A DNA stretch of 64,000 bases from the NCBI GenBank assembly GCA_002408085.1, contig DHQL01000003.1:1-64000 (forward strand), given 5' to 3'. Origin of the DNA: Spirochaeta sp. UBA5339 (GTDB lineage Bacteria > Spirochaetota > Spirochaetia > DSM-2461). Of the stretch, positions 16,283-23,878 are shown piece after piece (positions within the stretch are counted from its first letter, which is position 1; every line of letters starts with the position of its first letter). The position numbers and the translations under genes were made by a program. Below the pieces are notes generated by a model, which was given only the letters and a program-made list of their open reading frames with translations, searched no databases and was not told where the DNA came from.

Positions 16283-18382
16283 ATGAGTGTAGATATCACC
16301 AAAATGCGCAATATCGGTATCAGCGCCCACATCGACTCAGGTAAAACAACCCTGACTGAAAGAATCCTGTTTTACTGTCAGAAAATTCATGCCATCCACG
16401 AAGTTAGAGGAAAAGATGGTGTTGGAGCTACCATGGACTCCATGGAGCTGGAAAAAGAAAGAGGTATCACAATCGCATCAGCTGCGACTAACGTTACCTG
16501 GAAAGAGCATGCCATCAACATCATCGATACTCCGGGTCACGTTGACTTCACAATCGAAGTAGAGCGTGCCCTTCGTGTACTGGACGGAGCCGTACTGGTT
16601 CTCTGTTCCGTTGGTGGTGTACAGTCTCAGTCCATTACTGTAGACAGACAGCTGAAAAGATACGGCGTTCCCCGTATCGCTTTTGTTAACAAGAGTGACA
16701 GAACCGGTGCAAACCCCTACAAAGTTTGTGATCAGCTGAGAGAAAAGCTGGACCTGAACTCTGTAATGATGCAGGTTCCCATCGGTCTCGAAGAAAAACT
16801 GGAAGGTGTTATCGACCTTATCAGAATGAAGGCCATCTACTTCGATGGTAACGACGGTGAGCAGATCCGCATCGAAGAGATCCCCGCCGAACTTCAGGCT
16901 GAAGCCGATGAAAGACGCGAGATGATGCTCGACACAGTATCCATGTTCAGCGAAGAGATCATGGAACTGATGATGGAAGAGCAGGAAATCCCCGAGGATC
17001 TCCTCCACGAAACAGTACGTAAGGCTGTTATCTCTCTGGAACTGGTTCCCGTGTACCTCGGTTCTGCATACAAGAACAAGGGTGTTCAGGAGATGATGGA
17101 CGCGGTTCTCCGCTACCTCCCCGCTCCTCCCGATGTTGAGAACAAGGCTCTTGACCTGGACAACAATGAGGAAGAAGTTGTTCTTCCCTCTGACGAAACC
17201 AAGCCTCCCGTTGCTCTGGCATTCAAGCTGGAAGACGGACAGTACGGTCAGCTGACATACATCCGTGTTTACCAGGGAATCATCAAGAAGGGTGCTGAAC
17301 TTATCAACGTAAGAAACGGAAGAAAGTTCAAGGTTGGACGTCTTGTAAGAATGCACTCCAACAACATGGAAGATATTACAGAAGCACCTGCAGGTGACAT
17401 CGTTGCCCTCTTCGGTATCGACTGTGCATCAGGTGACACATTTTGTGACTCAAACCTGAACCTGTCCATGACCTCCATGTTCGTACCTAACGCGGTAATC
17501 TCACTGTCCATCAAGCCTGTAGACAAATCTGCATCCGACAAGATGGCAAAGGCCCTCAACAGATTTACCAAAGAGGACCCCACATTCAGAACTCACGTAG
17601 ACCCCGAGTCCAACGAGACAATCATCTCCGGAATGGGTGAGCTTCACCTGGAAGTTTACATTGAGCGTATGAAGAGAGAGTACAAGGCTGAAGTAGAAAC
17701 CGGGGCACCCCAGGTAGCATACAGAGAGGCGATCTCCGCTTCTGCAGACTTCAACTACACTCACAAAAAACAGACTGGTGGTTCCGGTCAGTACGGTCGT
17801 GTTGCCGGTTCTATGGAACCCCTTCCCCTGGACGACGAGAAAGGGTACGAGTTTGTTAACATGATTAAGGGTGGTGCAATTCCCACTGAGTACATCCCCT
17901 CTTGTGACAAGGGTTTCCAGACAGGTATGGAGAAAGGATCTCTGATCGGAGCTCCCGTTGTAGGCGTTAAAATGACCATCAATGACGGTCAGTTCCACGC
18001 GGTCGACTCTTCAGACCAGGCCTTCCAGACAGCCGCCCTCGGCGCCTTCCGTGAAGCCTACAAGAAAGCCAACCCCTGTATCCTTGAGCCCATCATGAAG
18101 GTAACCGTTGAAGGACCTACTGAATTTCAGGGAAATATTTTTGGCACATTGAACCAGAGACGTGGTATGATTATAGCATCCAATGAGGAAGGAAACTACT
18201 GCTCAGTAGAAGCAGAGGTTCCTCTGAGCGAGATGTTCGGTTATTCAACCGTACTGCGTTCTTCTACTCAGGGTAAGGCCGAGTTCACTATGGAATTTGC
18301 CAAGTACGGTAAGGTTCCCTCCAGTGTAACTGAGGAACTTATCAAAAAGTACGAAGAAGAACGGAAAGCTCAGCAGAAATAA
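16283..18382 (+). CDS. fusA: Elongation factor G, spirochaete/mitochondrial-like subgroup
   Basis: Ribosomal translocase GTPase, cytoplasmic. 699 residues. G1 AHIDSGKTT (15-23), G2 RGITI, G3 DTPGH and G4 NKSD are intact. The stretch HEVRGKDGVGATMDSM and the NKSDRTGANP motif resemble mitochondrial EF-G1 and the 'spd' EF-G1 of spirochaetes, planctomycetes and some Deltaproteobacteria rather than E. coli FusA. In spirochaetes this type is thought to carry translocation, a second paralogue taking recycling (family knowledge). Arg is mostly AGA/CGT and Asn mostly AAC, unlike most neighbours, which suggests strong expression. Its own promoter has a long leader. It is not in a str operon. Confidence 0.92.
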   Translation: MSVDITKMRNIGISAHIDSGKTTLTERILFYCQKIHAIHEVRGKDGVGATMDSMELEKERGITIASAATNVTWKEHAINIIDTPGHVDFTIEVERALRVLDGAVLVLCSVGGVQSQSITVDRQLKRYGVPRIAFVNKSDRTGANPYKVCDQLREKLDLNSVMMQVPIGLEEKLEGVIDLIRMKAIYFDGNDGEQIRIEEIPAELQAEADERREMMLDTVSMFSEEIMELMMEEQEIPEDLLHETVRKAVISLELVPVYLGSAYKNKGVQEMMDAVLRYLPAPPDVENKALDLDNNEEEVVLPSDETKPPVALAFKLEDGQYGQLTYIRVYQGIIKKGAELINVRNGRKFKVGRLVRMHSNNMEDITEAPAGDIVALFGIDCASGDTFCDSNLNLSMTSMFVPNAVISLSIKPVDKSASDKMAKALNRFTKEDPTFRTHVDPESNETIISGMGELHLEVYIERMKREYKAEVETGAPQVAYREAISASADFNYTHKKQTGGSGQYGRVAGSMEPLPLDDEKGYEFVNMIKGGAIPTEYIPSCDKGFQTGMEKGSLIGAPVVGVKMTINDGQFHAVDSSDQAFQTAALGAFREAYKKANPCILEPIMKVTVEGPTEFQGNIFGTLNQRRGMIIASNEEGNYCSVEAEVPLSEMFGYSTVLRSSTQGKAEFTMEFAKYGKVPSSVTEELIKKYEEERKAQQK

Positions 18383-18387
18383 AGCCC

Positions 18388-18442
18388 GGCCCTTCGGGGC
18401 CTGCGCTTTCCGCCGTGACCGCCGGAGTTGAACTGCTCCGGC
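18388..18442. other. Two hairpins after EF-G
   Basis: GGCCC-TTCG-GGGCC (18388-18401) is a stable 5-bp tetraloop hairpin right after the EF-G stop codon. GCCGGAG...CTCCGGC (18421-18442) is a 7-bp stem. Neither has a T run. They may protect the EF-G mRNA 3' end or slow read-through into the next gene. Confidence 0.45.
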
Positions 18443-18523
18443 ACACTGGTTTGATTCTTCGGTTCAGAGCCTGGATTCCCCGGACCGTGGAATCTCTCTG
18501 GTTGAAACTGAAGGAGTTCAAAG

Positions 18524-19228
18524 ATGGTAAAGACTGAACTGACTGAGAAGAGTCCCCTGAGGAGTCTGGAAAAGGCTGTTCAGGGAGGCCTCGGGAAGGG
18601 AAATATTGCCGTAATCGCATCCAAAGAGGGTGTTGGAAAGACTGCCTGCCTTGTACACATTGCAACCGACAAACTGATGCGGAACAAACATGTTATTCAT
18701 GTTTCCTATGCAAACAGAGTTGATCATATCGTTAACTGGTATGAAGATATATTTACCGAGATTTCGAAGAAAAGAAATCTGGAAAATGCAATGAGTGTTC
18801 ATGACGATATCATACAGAACAGAGTGATCATGAACTTCAACCAGAAAAGCATATCTGTTGACCAGGTAATAGCCAGCATCAAAGCGATGATGGATAATGG
18901 TCAGCTGGGTACCGATGCGGTTATCATCGACGGATTCGATTTTACAATTGGTTCAGCCGAGGACATTAAAAAGTTCAAGGCTTTTGCCGTAGAGTCGGAC
19001 ATTGAGCTCTGGTTCAGCGATTCCTACCCTGAGGGTGCGGATTATCTGGATGACAGGGGGATTCCTGTAAATCTGATCAAGGATCTGGACGATCTGTCTG
19101 TGGTCCTTACTCTCAGGGCTGAGCAGGGGCTGATGGTACTGAAACTTGTGAAAGATCATAAGGCACTTGTGTCTGAAGATCTGCATCTTAAACTTGATCC
19201 TAAAACACTTCTTATTGCAGAAGCATAA
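18524..19228 (+). CDS. P-loop (RecA-type) ATPase, unknown role
   Basis: 234 residues with a Walker A ASKEGVGKTA at ~32-41 and a Walker B-like strand DAVIIDGFDF near residue 130, the arrangement of RecA/DnaB/KaiC-type ATPases. The segment between (VIHVSYANRVDHIVNWYEDIF) is less conserved. There is no signal peptide, so it is cytoplasmic. I do not know the specific function. AGGAG lies 9 bases before the ATG. It follows EF-G by 141 bases and ends in a strong terminator, so it forms the last gene of that unit or a unit by itself. Confidence 0.75.
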   Translation: MVKTELTEKSPLRSLEKAVQGGLGKGNIAVIASKEGVGKTACLVHIATDKLMRNKHVIHVSYANRVDHIVNWYEDIFTEISKKRNLENAMSVHDDIIQNRVIMNFNQKSISVDQVIASIKAMMDNGQLGTDAVIIDGFDFTIGSAEDIKKFKAFAVESDIELWFSDSYPEGADYLDDRGIPVNLIKDLDDLSVVLTLRAEQGLMVLKLVKDHKALVSEDLHLKLDPKTLLIAEA

Positions 19229-19253
19229 GATCTGTACATCGGTCAAAGATATT

Positions 19254-19284
19254 AAGGACTGCTTCTTTGAGGCAGTCCTTTTTT
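19254..19284 (+). terminator. Terminator after the P-loop gene
   Basis: AAGGACTGC, 8-base loop, GCAGTCCTT (9-bp perfect stem), then a run of six T. It sits 26 bases after the stop codon. Confidence 0.92.
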
Positions 19285-19317
19285 AAATATTCAAGAGTAT
19301 GTATACTGCAGACGGAT

Positions 19318-19818
19318 ATGTTTATAGACAGTTTTTATAATCTGGAATTCAAATTCGATAAAAACTCAGACGGTCTGGATCACCTTTTTCCATCAATGGA
19401 GCTTCTGATACGCTCCCTGGAAAACATTGACCGTTGCCTTGTCTCCTCTGTGGGGTACAGGCTTGAATATAAACGCTATCTTAAAAACATTGGTGAGGAG
19501 TCTTTTACCTTTTCAATACGTGTCAGACTGATTAAGCCCAGGCAGATTGCCCTGGGTGAAGACTTTCCAACTGAAAATATTCTTGAATGGATGAAGCAGG
19601 GAAGGGATATTTTTACATCAGCAGCCAACAGCAAAGATTCATCTGAAAAATCCTCTTTCATCGGTAGCAGTCTGAATCCTCTTATCAGGGAGAGTGGCCT
19701 TGAGAACTCAATTCTCTACAAGCCTCTGGATGGGGATGAGCTCTCCAATCTCTCGGAAGATCTGAACAATGCCGTTCAGTTTCTCGGAGGCAAGGTGCTT
19801 ATCGAGGAGACCGCCTGA
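19318..19818 (+). CDS. Hypothetical protein, 166 aa
   Basis: The frame is open from 19267, but that start lies inside the terminator stem of the previous gene, so the ATG at 19318 is preferred. A TATACT box ends 10 bases before it, again leaving almost no leader. The protein is soluble, with an alpha/beta N-terminal half (RLEYKRYLKNIGEESFTFSIRVRL) and a Ser-rich, acidic C-terminal half. No known family is recognised. Convergent with the small coiled-coil gene 22 bases downstream. Confidence 0.6.
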   Translation: MFIDSFYNLEFKFDKNSDGLDHLFPSMELLIRSLENIDRCLVSSVGYRLEYKRYLKNIGEESFTFSIRVRLIKPRQIALGEDFPTENILEWMKQGRDIFTSAANSKDSSEKSSFIGSSLNPLIRESGLENSILYKPLDGDELSNLSEDLNNAVQFLGGKVLIEETA

Positions 19819-19840
19819 GTCTCCTCTCAGTGGTACAGTA

Positions 19841-20014
19841 TCAGGACTTTATAGTCGCTGAGATGGACTTGAAGGCATTTTTGATGCGGTCGTTTTTTCG
19901 GCTGAGTTCCTTCAGGGAACCCTGAACCTGATTTCTTCCGGCTGCCAGTCTGAGAGTGGCCAGTTCCTCTTCAATCTGCTCAATTTCTTTCCGTATTTTG
20001 TCAAACTGATTCAT
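19841..20014 (-). CDS. Small coiled-coil protein, 57 aa
   Basis: A short frame below usual length cut-offs. The ATG has AGGAG seven bases upstream (complement of CTCCT at 20021-20025). The product begins MNQFDKIRKEIEQIEEELA and shows heptad-like spacing of Ile/Leu with many Glu/Lys, then a basic helix (KELSRKNDRIKNAFKS). It is likely a single amphipathic helix or short coiled coil, cytoplasmic. Good ribosome-binding site, sensible amino-acid use and its position filling an otherwise empty gap argue that it is real. Function unknown. Confidence 0.65.
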   Translation of the reverse strand: MNQFDKIRKEIEQIEEELATLRLAAGRNQVQGSLKELSRKNDRIKNAFKSISATIKS

Positions 20015-20209
20015 CTTTATCTCCTCTGTATCAAGCGGCCGGGATAAATTCCCTTTTCAGTTACCAAGACCCCTGTCTAGTTAACTCAAGATGCACAGAA
20101 GGGGAGTACAGGGGCAGGTCTATATATTCAATATCGGAACTATAGAGGATTTATTAAGGTTTCTCTGGATTTTCATACCAAATGTGATTATGATGAAGCC
20201 ATAAAGTTA

Positions 20210-20245
20210 ACAGCTCCGGTTTTTCCGACTAGACTAAGGAGCTGT
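20210..20245 (+). promoter_or_regulatory. 8-bp inverted repeat in the leader of the acidic mini-protein
   Basis: ACAGCTCC (20210-20217) pairs perfectly with GGAGCTGT (20238-20245) across a 20-base loop. The right arm carries an AAGGAG-like Shine-Dalgarno sequence. The repeat ends 27 bases before the preferred start codon, so it could be an RNA switch or a protein-binding site. No T run is present. Confidence 0.4.
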
Positions 20246-20271
20246 AACTCGATGTTGCAGGAGATATGCTG

Positions 20272-20469
20272 ATGTCTATTTTCGATGACACCGACGAAGA
20301 CTTTGATGACGGTATGATGTCTCTGGATGATCTCGAACCCGACGAAGAGGGAGGGGAGGATCATTCGGACTGGGGTGATGAGTTAGATGATATGGACTCT
20401 GAATCCTGGGATAAGGAGTACGGCGATTCTGAAGAGGAGCTTGAAGGAGACCCCTGGGATCTTAACTGA
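20272..20469 (+). CDS. Highly acidic mini-protein, 65 aa
   Basis: Nearly half of the residues are Asp or Glu, with several Trp spaced along the chain (DWGDELDDMD, SWDKEYGD, DPWDLN), and almost no basic residues. It is probably disordered, possibly a nucleic-acid mimic or metal- or partner-binding tail. An ATG at 20266 is also in frame, but AGGAG at 20259-20263 is better spaced (8 bases) for the ATG at 20272. Its stop TGA overlaps the ATG of the LRR gene by one base, so the two are translationally coupled and likely work together. Confidence 0.7.
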   Translation: MSIFDDTDEDFDDGMMSLDDLEPDEEGGEDHSDWGDELDDMDSESWDKEYGDSEEELEGDPWDLN

Positions 20470-21293
20470 TGTCCCTGGAGCCACAGGCCCTTGCTGCAGA
20501 ATCATTCCGTCAGGTTTTGTCACACGGCCCATACGAAAAAATTGATCGACTCATTGATATAGTAGGCCGGGAAGATTGTCAAATTTGCGAATGCCTGGTC
20601 CGGGATGCACAACTGATGTATCCCGGACTGCTTATACTTCCCCCGTTCTTCAGATCCCCTGAAACAGTTTATTCACACTACTCCTTCTGGAAGATCATCT
20701 CCATAATGCCTGAGAAGCCTCTCTGGTTTTATCATCTGGAGTCATTCGGACTCTCCGGACTGCCGGTCTCTGAGCAGTTCAGATTTCCTCCGGCTCTTGC
20801 ACAGTGTCCCTCTCTTAAAACTCTTATTCTCAAGGATCTGGGGCTTCGGACTCTGCCTGAGAACATCTTGTCCATGCGTAAATTGAGGATTCTGGATATC
20901 AGCGGAAATGAAATCTGTGAGATTGAGAAAGGTATAGGCAGACTGAGGCAATTAGTGTATTTTAATGCTGCCGATAATGAATTGGAACGGCTGCCTCAGC
21001 AGATGGGAAACCTCCGTAAGCTGCAGGTTCTGAATCTCTCGGGAAACAGAATTCAGAGGATTGATTTTCCACTGGATTCTCTGGTTATGCTGAAGAAACT
21101 GAATCTCTCAGGCAACCTTCTTGAGACACTTCCATCAGGTTTGAAGTCTCTTTTCCAGCTTGAGAAGGTTCAGTTAGCCTATAATGACCTGAGTGCCGAA
21201 GAGGAAGCTGCCTGGGAAGAGGATATCTGTTCCCGAATTCCCAGTTATCAGTGGTACCTGCCCTTTGAGGAGAGTACCCCGGCAATCAGTTAA
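20469..21293 (+). CDS. Leucine-rich-repeat protein, 274 aa
   Basis: Residues ~1-105 are a non-repetitive helical domain. Residues ~110-250 hold about six LRRs of the 23-residue bacterial type (for example LRILDISGNEICEIEKGIGR, LVYFNAADNELERLPQQMGN, LQVLNLSGNRIQ, LKKLNLSGNLLETLPSGL). No signal peptide is seen, so it is cytoplasmic. LRRs bind proteins and the partner here is unknown. The start codon overlaps the stop of the acidic mini-protein. The acyltransferase gene follows after 19 bases. Confidence 0.82.
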   Translation: MSLEPQALAAESFRQVLSHGPYEKIDRLIDIVGREDCQICECLVRDAQLMYPGLLILPPFFRSPETVYSHYSFWKIISIMPEKPLWFYHLESFGLSGLPVSEQFRFPPALAQCPSLKTLILKDLGLRTLPENILSMRKLRILDISGNEICEIEKGIGRLRQLVYFNAADNELERLPQQMGNLRKLQVLNLSGNRIQRIDFPLDSLVMLKKLNLSGNLLETLPSGLKSLFQLEKVQLAYNDLSAEEEAAWEEDICSRIPSYQWYLPFEESTPAIS

Positions 21294-21312
21294 GATTCTG
21301 GAGTAATGAAAT

Positions 21313-22113
21313 ATGGTAGATCTTTCACAGTTTGAGACCTTTGAGACAGAAAAGGACCGGCATCAGTCGCCCTGGAGATTTTTCTTTGGAAGACGTCTCT
21401 CTTTTTATCTTGCCTTTATCAGAATCGTGCTGCGCTGCCGCAAATTCAGTCTGCAGGGACGTTTCGACAATAAAACCTACTTTAATCAGTCCGATCTGAT
21501 CCGTATTGCCGCTGAGCGGCATGGAGCCAAATTCAAGATTACAGGATTGCAGAATCTGAACTTTGACGGTCCCTGTGTTATCGTAGCCAATCATATGAGC
21601 CTTCTTGAGACCCAGATTCTTCCCTGGGTCGTTGGAAGTTTTAAACCTTTTTCCGTTGTTATGAAAAAGAGCCTCTATGAGTCCAGCCTTTTCGGGGCCA
21701 TCTCCATTGCCACTCAGAGTATCGCTGTTTCCAGAGAGAACCTGAGAGCCGATATCGATGTGGTAATGAAGGAGGGTGTTGAGTATCTGAAAAAGGGCCG
21801 CTCCATCCTTCTCTTTCCCGAAGGAACCAGAAAGGAGTACTTCAAGAGATCCGAGTTCAATCAGCTGGGAACCATGCTTGCTTCCAGAGCCGGTGTAAAG
21901 ATTGTTCCCCTTGCCCTGAAAACAGACTTTCTGAGAAACGGAAAGAAATTCTCCGACTACGGAACCCTTCATCCCGAAAAGCAGGTTCTTATGGAGTTCG
22001 GAAAGCCCATTACCATCGAAGGCCGTGGAAAGACGGAGCATCAGGAAATCCTGGATTTTCTTGAAACCACCCTGAGCGGATGGGGCGTAGAGATCAAGGG
22101 AGATGAAGAATGA
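21313..22113 (+). CDS. 1-acyl-sn-glycerol-3-phosphate acyltransferase family protein (PlsC-like)
   Basis: Membrane-associated acyltransferase that esterifies lysophosphatidate or a similar lipid. 266 residues. Motif I is NHMSLLE (93-99), with Glu in place of the usual Asp of NHX4D. Motif III is FPEGTRK (~169-175). A hydrophobic segment at ~33-42 suits membrane contact. The variant motif I means a specialised acceptor cannot be excluded. Its stop codon overlaps the next gene by 4 bases (ATGA). Confidence 0.85.
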   Translation: MVDLSQFETFETEKDRHQSPWRFFFGRRLSFYLAFIRIVLRCRKFSLQGRFDNKTYFNQSDLIRIAAERHGAKFKITGLQNLNFDGPCVIVANHMSLLETQILPWVVGSFKPFSVVMKKSLYESSLFGAISIATQSIAVSRENLRADIDVVMKEGVEYLKKGRSILLFPEGTRKEYFKRSEFNQLGTMLASRAGVKIVPLALKTDFLRNGKKFSDYGTLHPEKQVLMEFGKPITIEGRGKTEHQEILDFLETTLSGWGVEIKGDEE

Positions 22114-22649
22114 ACTACTCATTTAAGGGGAAGACCCCTGTTATTGACAAGAATGCGGGTTTTATCGCTCCCAGTGCCGATATTATCGGTGATGTGACCA
22201 TTGCTGAGGGAGCAAATATCTGGTTTAACGCGGTACTCCGTGCCGATATGGCCTCCATAAGCATTGGTATAAACACAAATGTTCAGGACTGTTCGGTAAT
22301 CCATGTGGATGAGGGCGTCTCATGTACTCTGGGTGAGGGGATCACCGTGGGCCACAGCGCCGTTCTCCACGGCTGTACCGTGGAAGATCACTGTCTGATC
22401 GGAATGGGCGCGATAGTCTTGAATGGTGCAGAAGTGGGTGAAGAGTCCCTTGTGGGTGCAGGCAGTCTTGTTCCTCAGGGGATGAAGATTCCGCCCCGTT
22501 CCCTTGTTATGGGGTCTCCTGCCAAGGTGGTGAAGGAACTCAAACCCGGTATGATCGAAGCCATCCGCAAAAACGGATCTGTCTATGTCTCCTGCAGTCA
22601 GGACTACCTTGAAGAGTTGACAGCCTTGGGTGAAGAGGGCGGCGAGTAG
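22110..22649 (+). CDS. Gamma-carbonic-anhydrase-like hexapeptide-repeat protein (YrdA/PaaY type)
   Basis: 179 residues forming a left-handed beta-helix: hexapeptide turns (IGDVTIAEGANIW, IGINTNVQDCSVIH, ITVGHSAVLHGCTVE, IGMGAIVLNGAEVG) and a C-terminal helix. Three candidate metal-ligand His are present (IHVDEG, GHSAVLHG). The family includes gamma-carbonic anhydrases and thioesterase-like PaaY, and most members have no proven substrate. Overlap of 4 bases with the acyltransferase shows translational coupling. Confidence 0.87.
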   Translation: MNYSFKGKTPVIDKNAGFIAPSADIIGDVTIAEGANIWFNAVLRADMASISIGINTNVQDCSVIHVDEGVSCTLGEGITVGHSAVLHGCTVEDHCLIGMGAIVLNGAEVGEESLVGAGSLVPQGMKIPPRSLVMGSPAKVVKELKPGMIEAIRKNGSVYVSCSQDYLEELTALGEEGGE

Positions 22650-22789
22650 GGAGCCCTATGCCGTCTCCGTGCCGTGGTAAGGGTTTCTTCTATCGCGGCC
22701 AACTCCAGAAGTTCCTCCATATTTTCAATGGATTCACCTAGAAGCAGCTTTCCTTTGTAAATATAAAAGTACTCAAATTGATACCGCAT
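22604..22789 (-). CDS. Possible small protein, 61 aa
   Basis: The first ~40 residues look protein-like (aromatic beta start, then an acidic helix with EELLELAAIEETL). The last ~20 are Arg/Pro/Ser-rich and lie opposite the 3' end of the hexapeptide-repeat gene. There is no clear Shine-Dalgarno. It fills the gap before the repeat array. Could be a real small gene or chance. Confidence 0.3.
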   Translation of the reverse strand: MRYQFEYFYIYKGKLLLGESIENMEELLELAAIEETLTTARRRHRAPYSPPSSPKAVNSSR

Positions 22790-22852
22790 ATCTTAAGTAT
22801 AGTTCTTTTTTTTTGCTTAACTCCCTTATTCGCATTTTTTTTACATTCTTTA

Positions 22853-23074
22853 CATTGGCCTTCGGCCTAAAAGAGAGGGCTATGTCCTACCAAGGCAATA
22901 ACATTGCTCTGGTACCTTTCCCTCTTATGGCCTAAGGGGCATTGTCCTACCAAGGCAAGTAACATTGCCTTGGTGGTTTCCCCTCATTGGGCCTAAGGGT
23001 TGGGTTGCAACATCCTACCGGCGCAATAACATTGCCCGGTGGTTCTCCCTCATATGGCCGAAGGGTGTGGATAA
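22853..23074. repeat. Hairpin-repeat array A (three units)
   Basis: Three units, hairpins at 22888-22914, 22949-22974 and 23017-23040 (spacing 61 and 68), separated by GGCCTAAGGG or GGCCGAAGGG cores at 22864, 22929, 22990 and 23056. The middle hairpin is perfect (ACCAAGGCAA against TTGCCTTGGT). In the third, the AAGG/CCTT part is replaced by GG/CC, so pairing is kept while sequence changes. The last core runs directly into the first DnaA box. No gene is supported here. Confidence 0.75.
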
Positions 23075-23354
23075 ACTGTGGAAATTTGCACAGGTGCCTG
23101 TGAATTCTACAGAAGGGGTTGTGGATAACTTGTGTATAGATTTCTAACAACTTTCCGGCTGAATTCGCTGAAATCGAAAATAATGGGGTTTCAGCCCAAT
23201 TTTAGCCTGTTTTTTTCACAATATGGGGTATGTTTTTGAATAACCGTGAATTCATTGAATTTCGATCACCATTGTGAATTTCCACGAATTTGTGGATAAC
23301 TTGTGGATAAATTTGTGAATTCACCGGAATTTACGGAATTCATCATGTGGATAA
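23066..23354 (+). promoter_or_regulatory. Cluster of five perfect DnaA boxes (TGTGGATAA), candidate origin-like region
   Basis: TGTGGATAA, the complement of the consensus DnaA box TTATCCACA, occurs exactly at 23066, 23120, 23291, 23302 and 23346, all in one orientation. Near matches include 23077 and 23131. The stretch between is AT-rich and carries five GAATTC sites. No dnaA or dnaN is near. The mnmG-rsmG pair, often origin-linked, lies 10 kb to the left. The cluster could be a replication origin, a DnaA-titrating site, or a DnaA-controlled promoter for the downstream genes. Confidence 0.65.
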
Positions 23355-23361
23355 CTGTCAA

Positions 23362-23391
23362 TTGCGCATTTTGTTATTTCCGTGGTATTTT
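23362..23391 (+). promoter_or_regulatory. Possible promoter of the membrane protein-recCBD unit
   Basis: TTGCGC, 18 bases, TATTTT, followed 33 bases later by the ATG at 23425. Both boxes are moderate matches. The last DnaA box ends 7 bases upstream of the -35 box, so DnaA could act here as a regulator. Confidence 0.4.
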
Positions 23392-23424
23392 AAAATAACT
23401 GATACATAACCGGGAGATTTAAAA

Positions 23425-23871
23425 ATGCGTCGTCAGAGTACAGGCCTCAATTCAATTTTCTTTTTGCAGCTTGCCGTTGCCCTTTTCTTTCTGATACTGG
23501 GGTTTCAGGGAATCATCAGCAACATGTCCCAGAACAGCGGATTTGCCAGAGAGATGGCCAGGTTCATCAATGCCGAAAATCCTGCTGTACAGAAGACTGA
23601 ACTCATTATGGGGATTATAAGCCTGGTTGCGGGGCTTCTTCTTTTTCTCGGACTTTTTCGATTCATGGATTCGAGGCTGGTGGTTATCTCATCTGTGCTG
23701 ATCTTTATCTTCTGGCTTGTGCGTTTCGTTATGGTCCGCTTTATGACAGAACTTGTTATCAGAAACGGAAATATCATCTTCAGTCCTGATTTTTCCACAT
23801 GGCTGCTTTCGGTCTCAATGGATGTGATCATCCTCTGCTCCATCTGGACAATCGCACGGCGTCCCGCCTGA
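23425..23871 (+). CDS. Small integral membrane protein, 148 aa
   Basis: Four hydrophobic segments (about residues 9-31, 58-78, 84-103, 124-143) with short polar links, so an inner-membrane protein. No motif identifies the family. GGGAGAT precedes the ATG by about 8 bases. It ends 7 bases before recC on the same strand, so it is probably co-transcribed with recCBD, though a role in recombination is not implied. Confidence 0.7.
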   Translation: MRRQSTGLNSIFFLQLAVALFFLILGFQGIISNMSQNSGFAREMARFINAENPAVQKTELIMGIISLVAGLLLFLGLFRFMDSRLVVISSVLIFIFWLVRFVMVRFMTELVIRNGNIIFSPDFSTWLLSVSMDVIILCSIWTIARRPA

Positions 23872-23878
23872 TCTTCTA

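Noticed and set aside
16478..17356. Long antisense frame opposite EF-G
   Set aside because: Mirror frame of a codon-biased gene. No start signals, and EF-G is certain.
23056..23354. Definite replication origin
   Set aside because: DnaA boxes alone do not prove it. No dnaA/dnaN nearby and no switch in gene direction, so it is kept only as a candidate.
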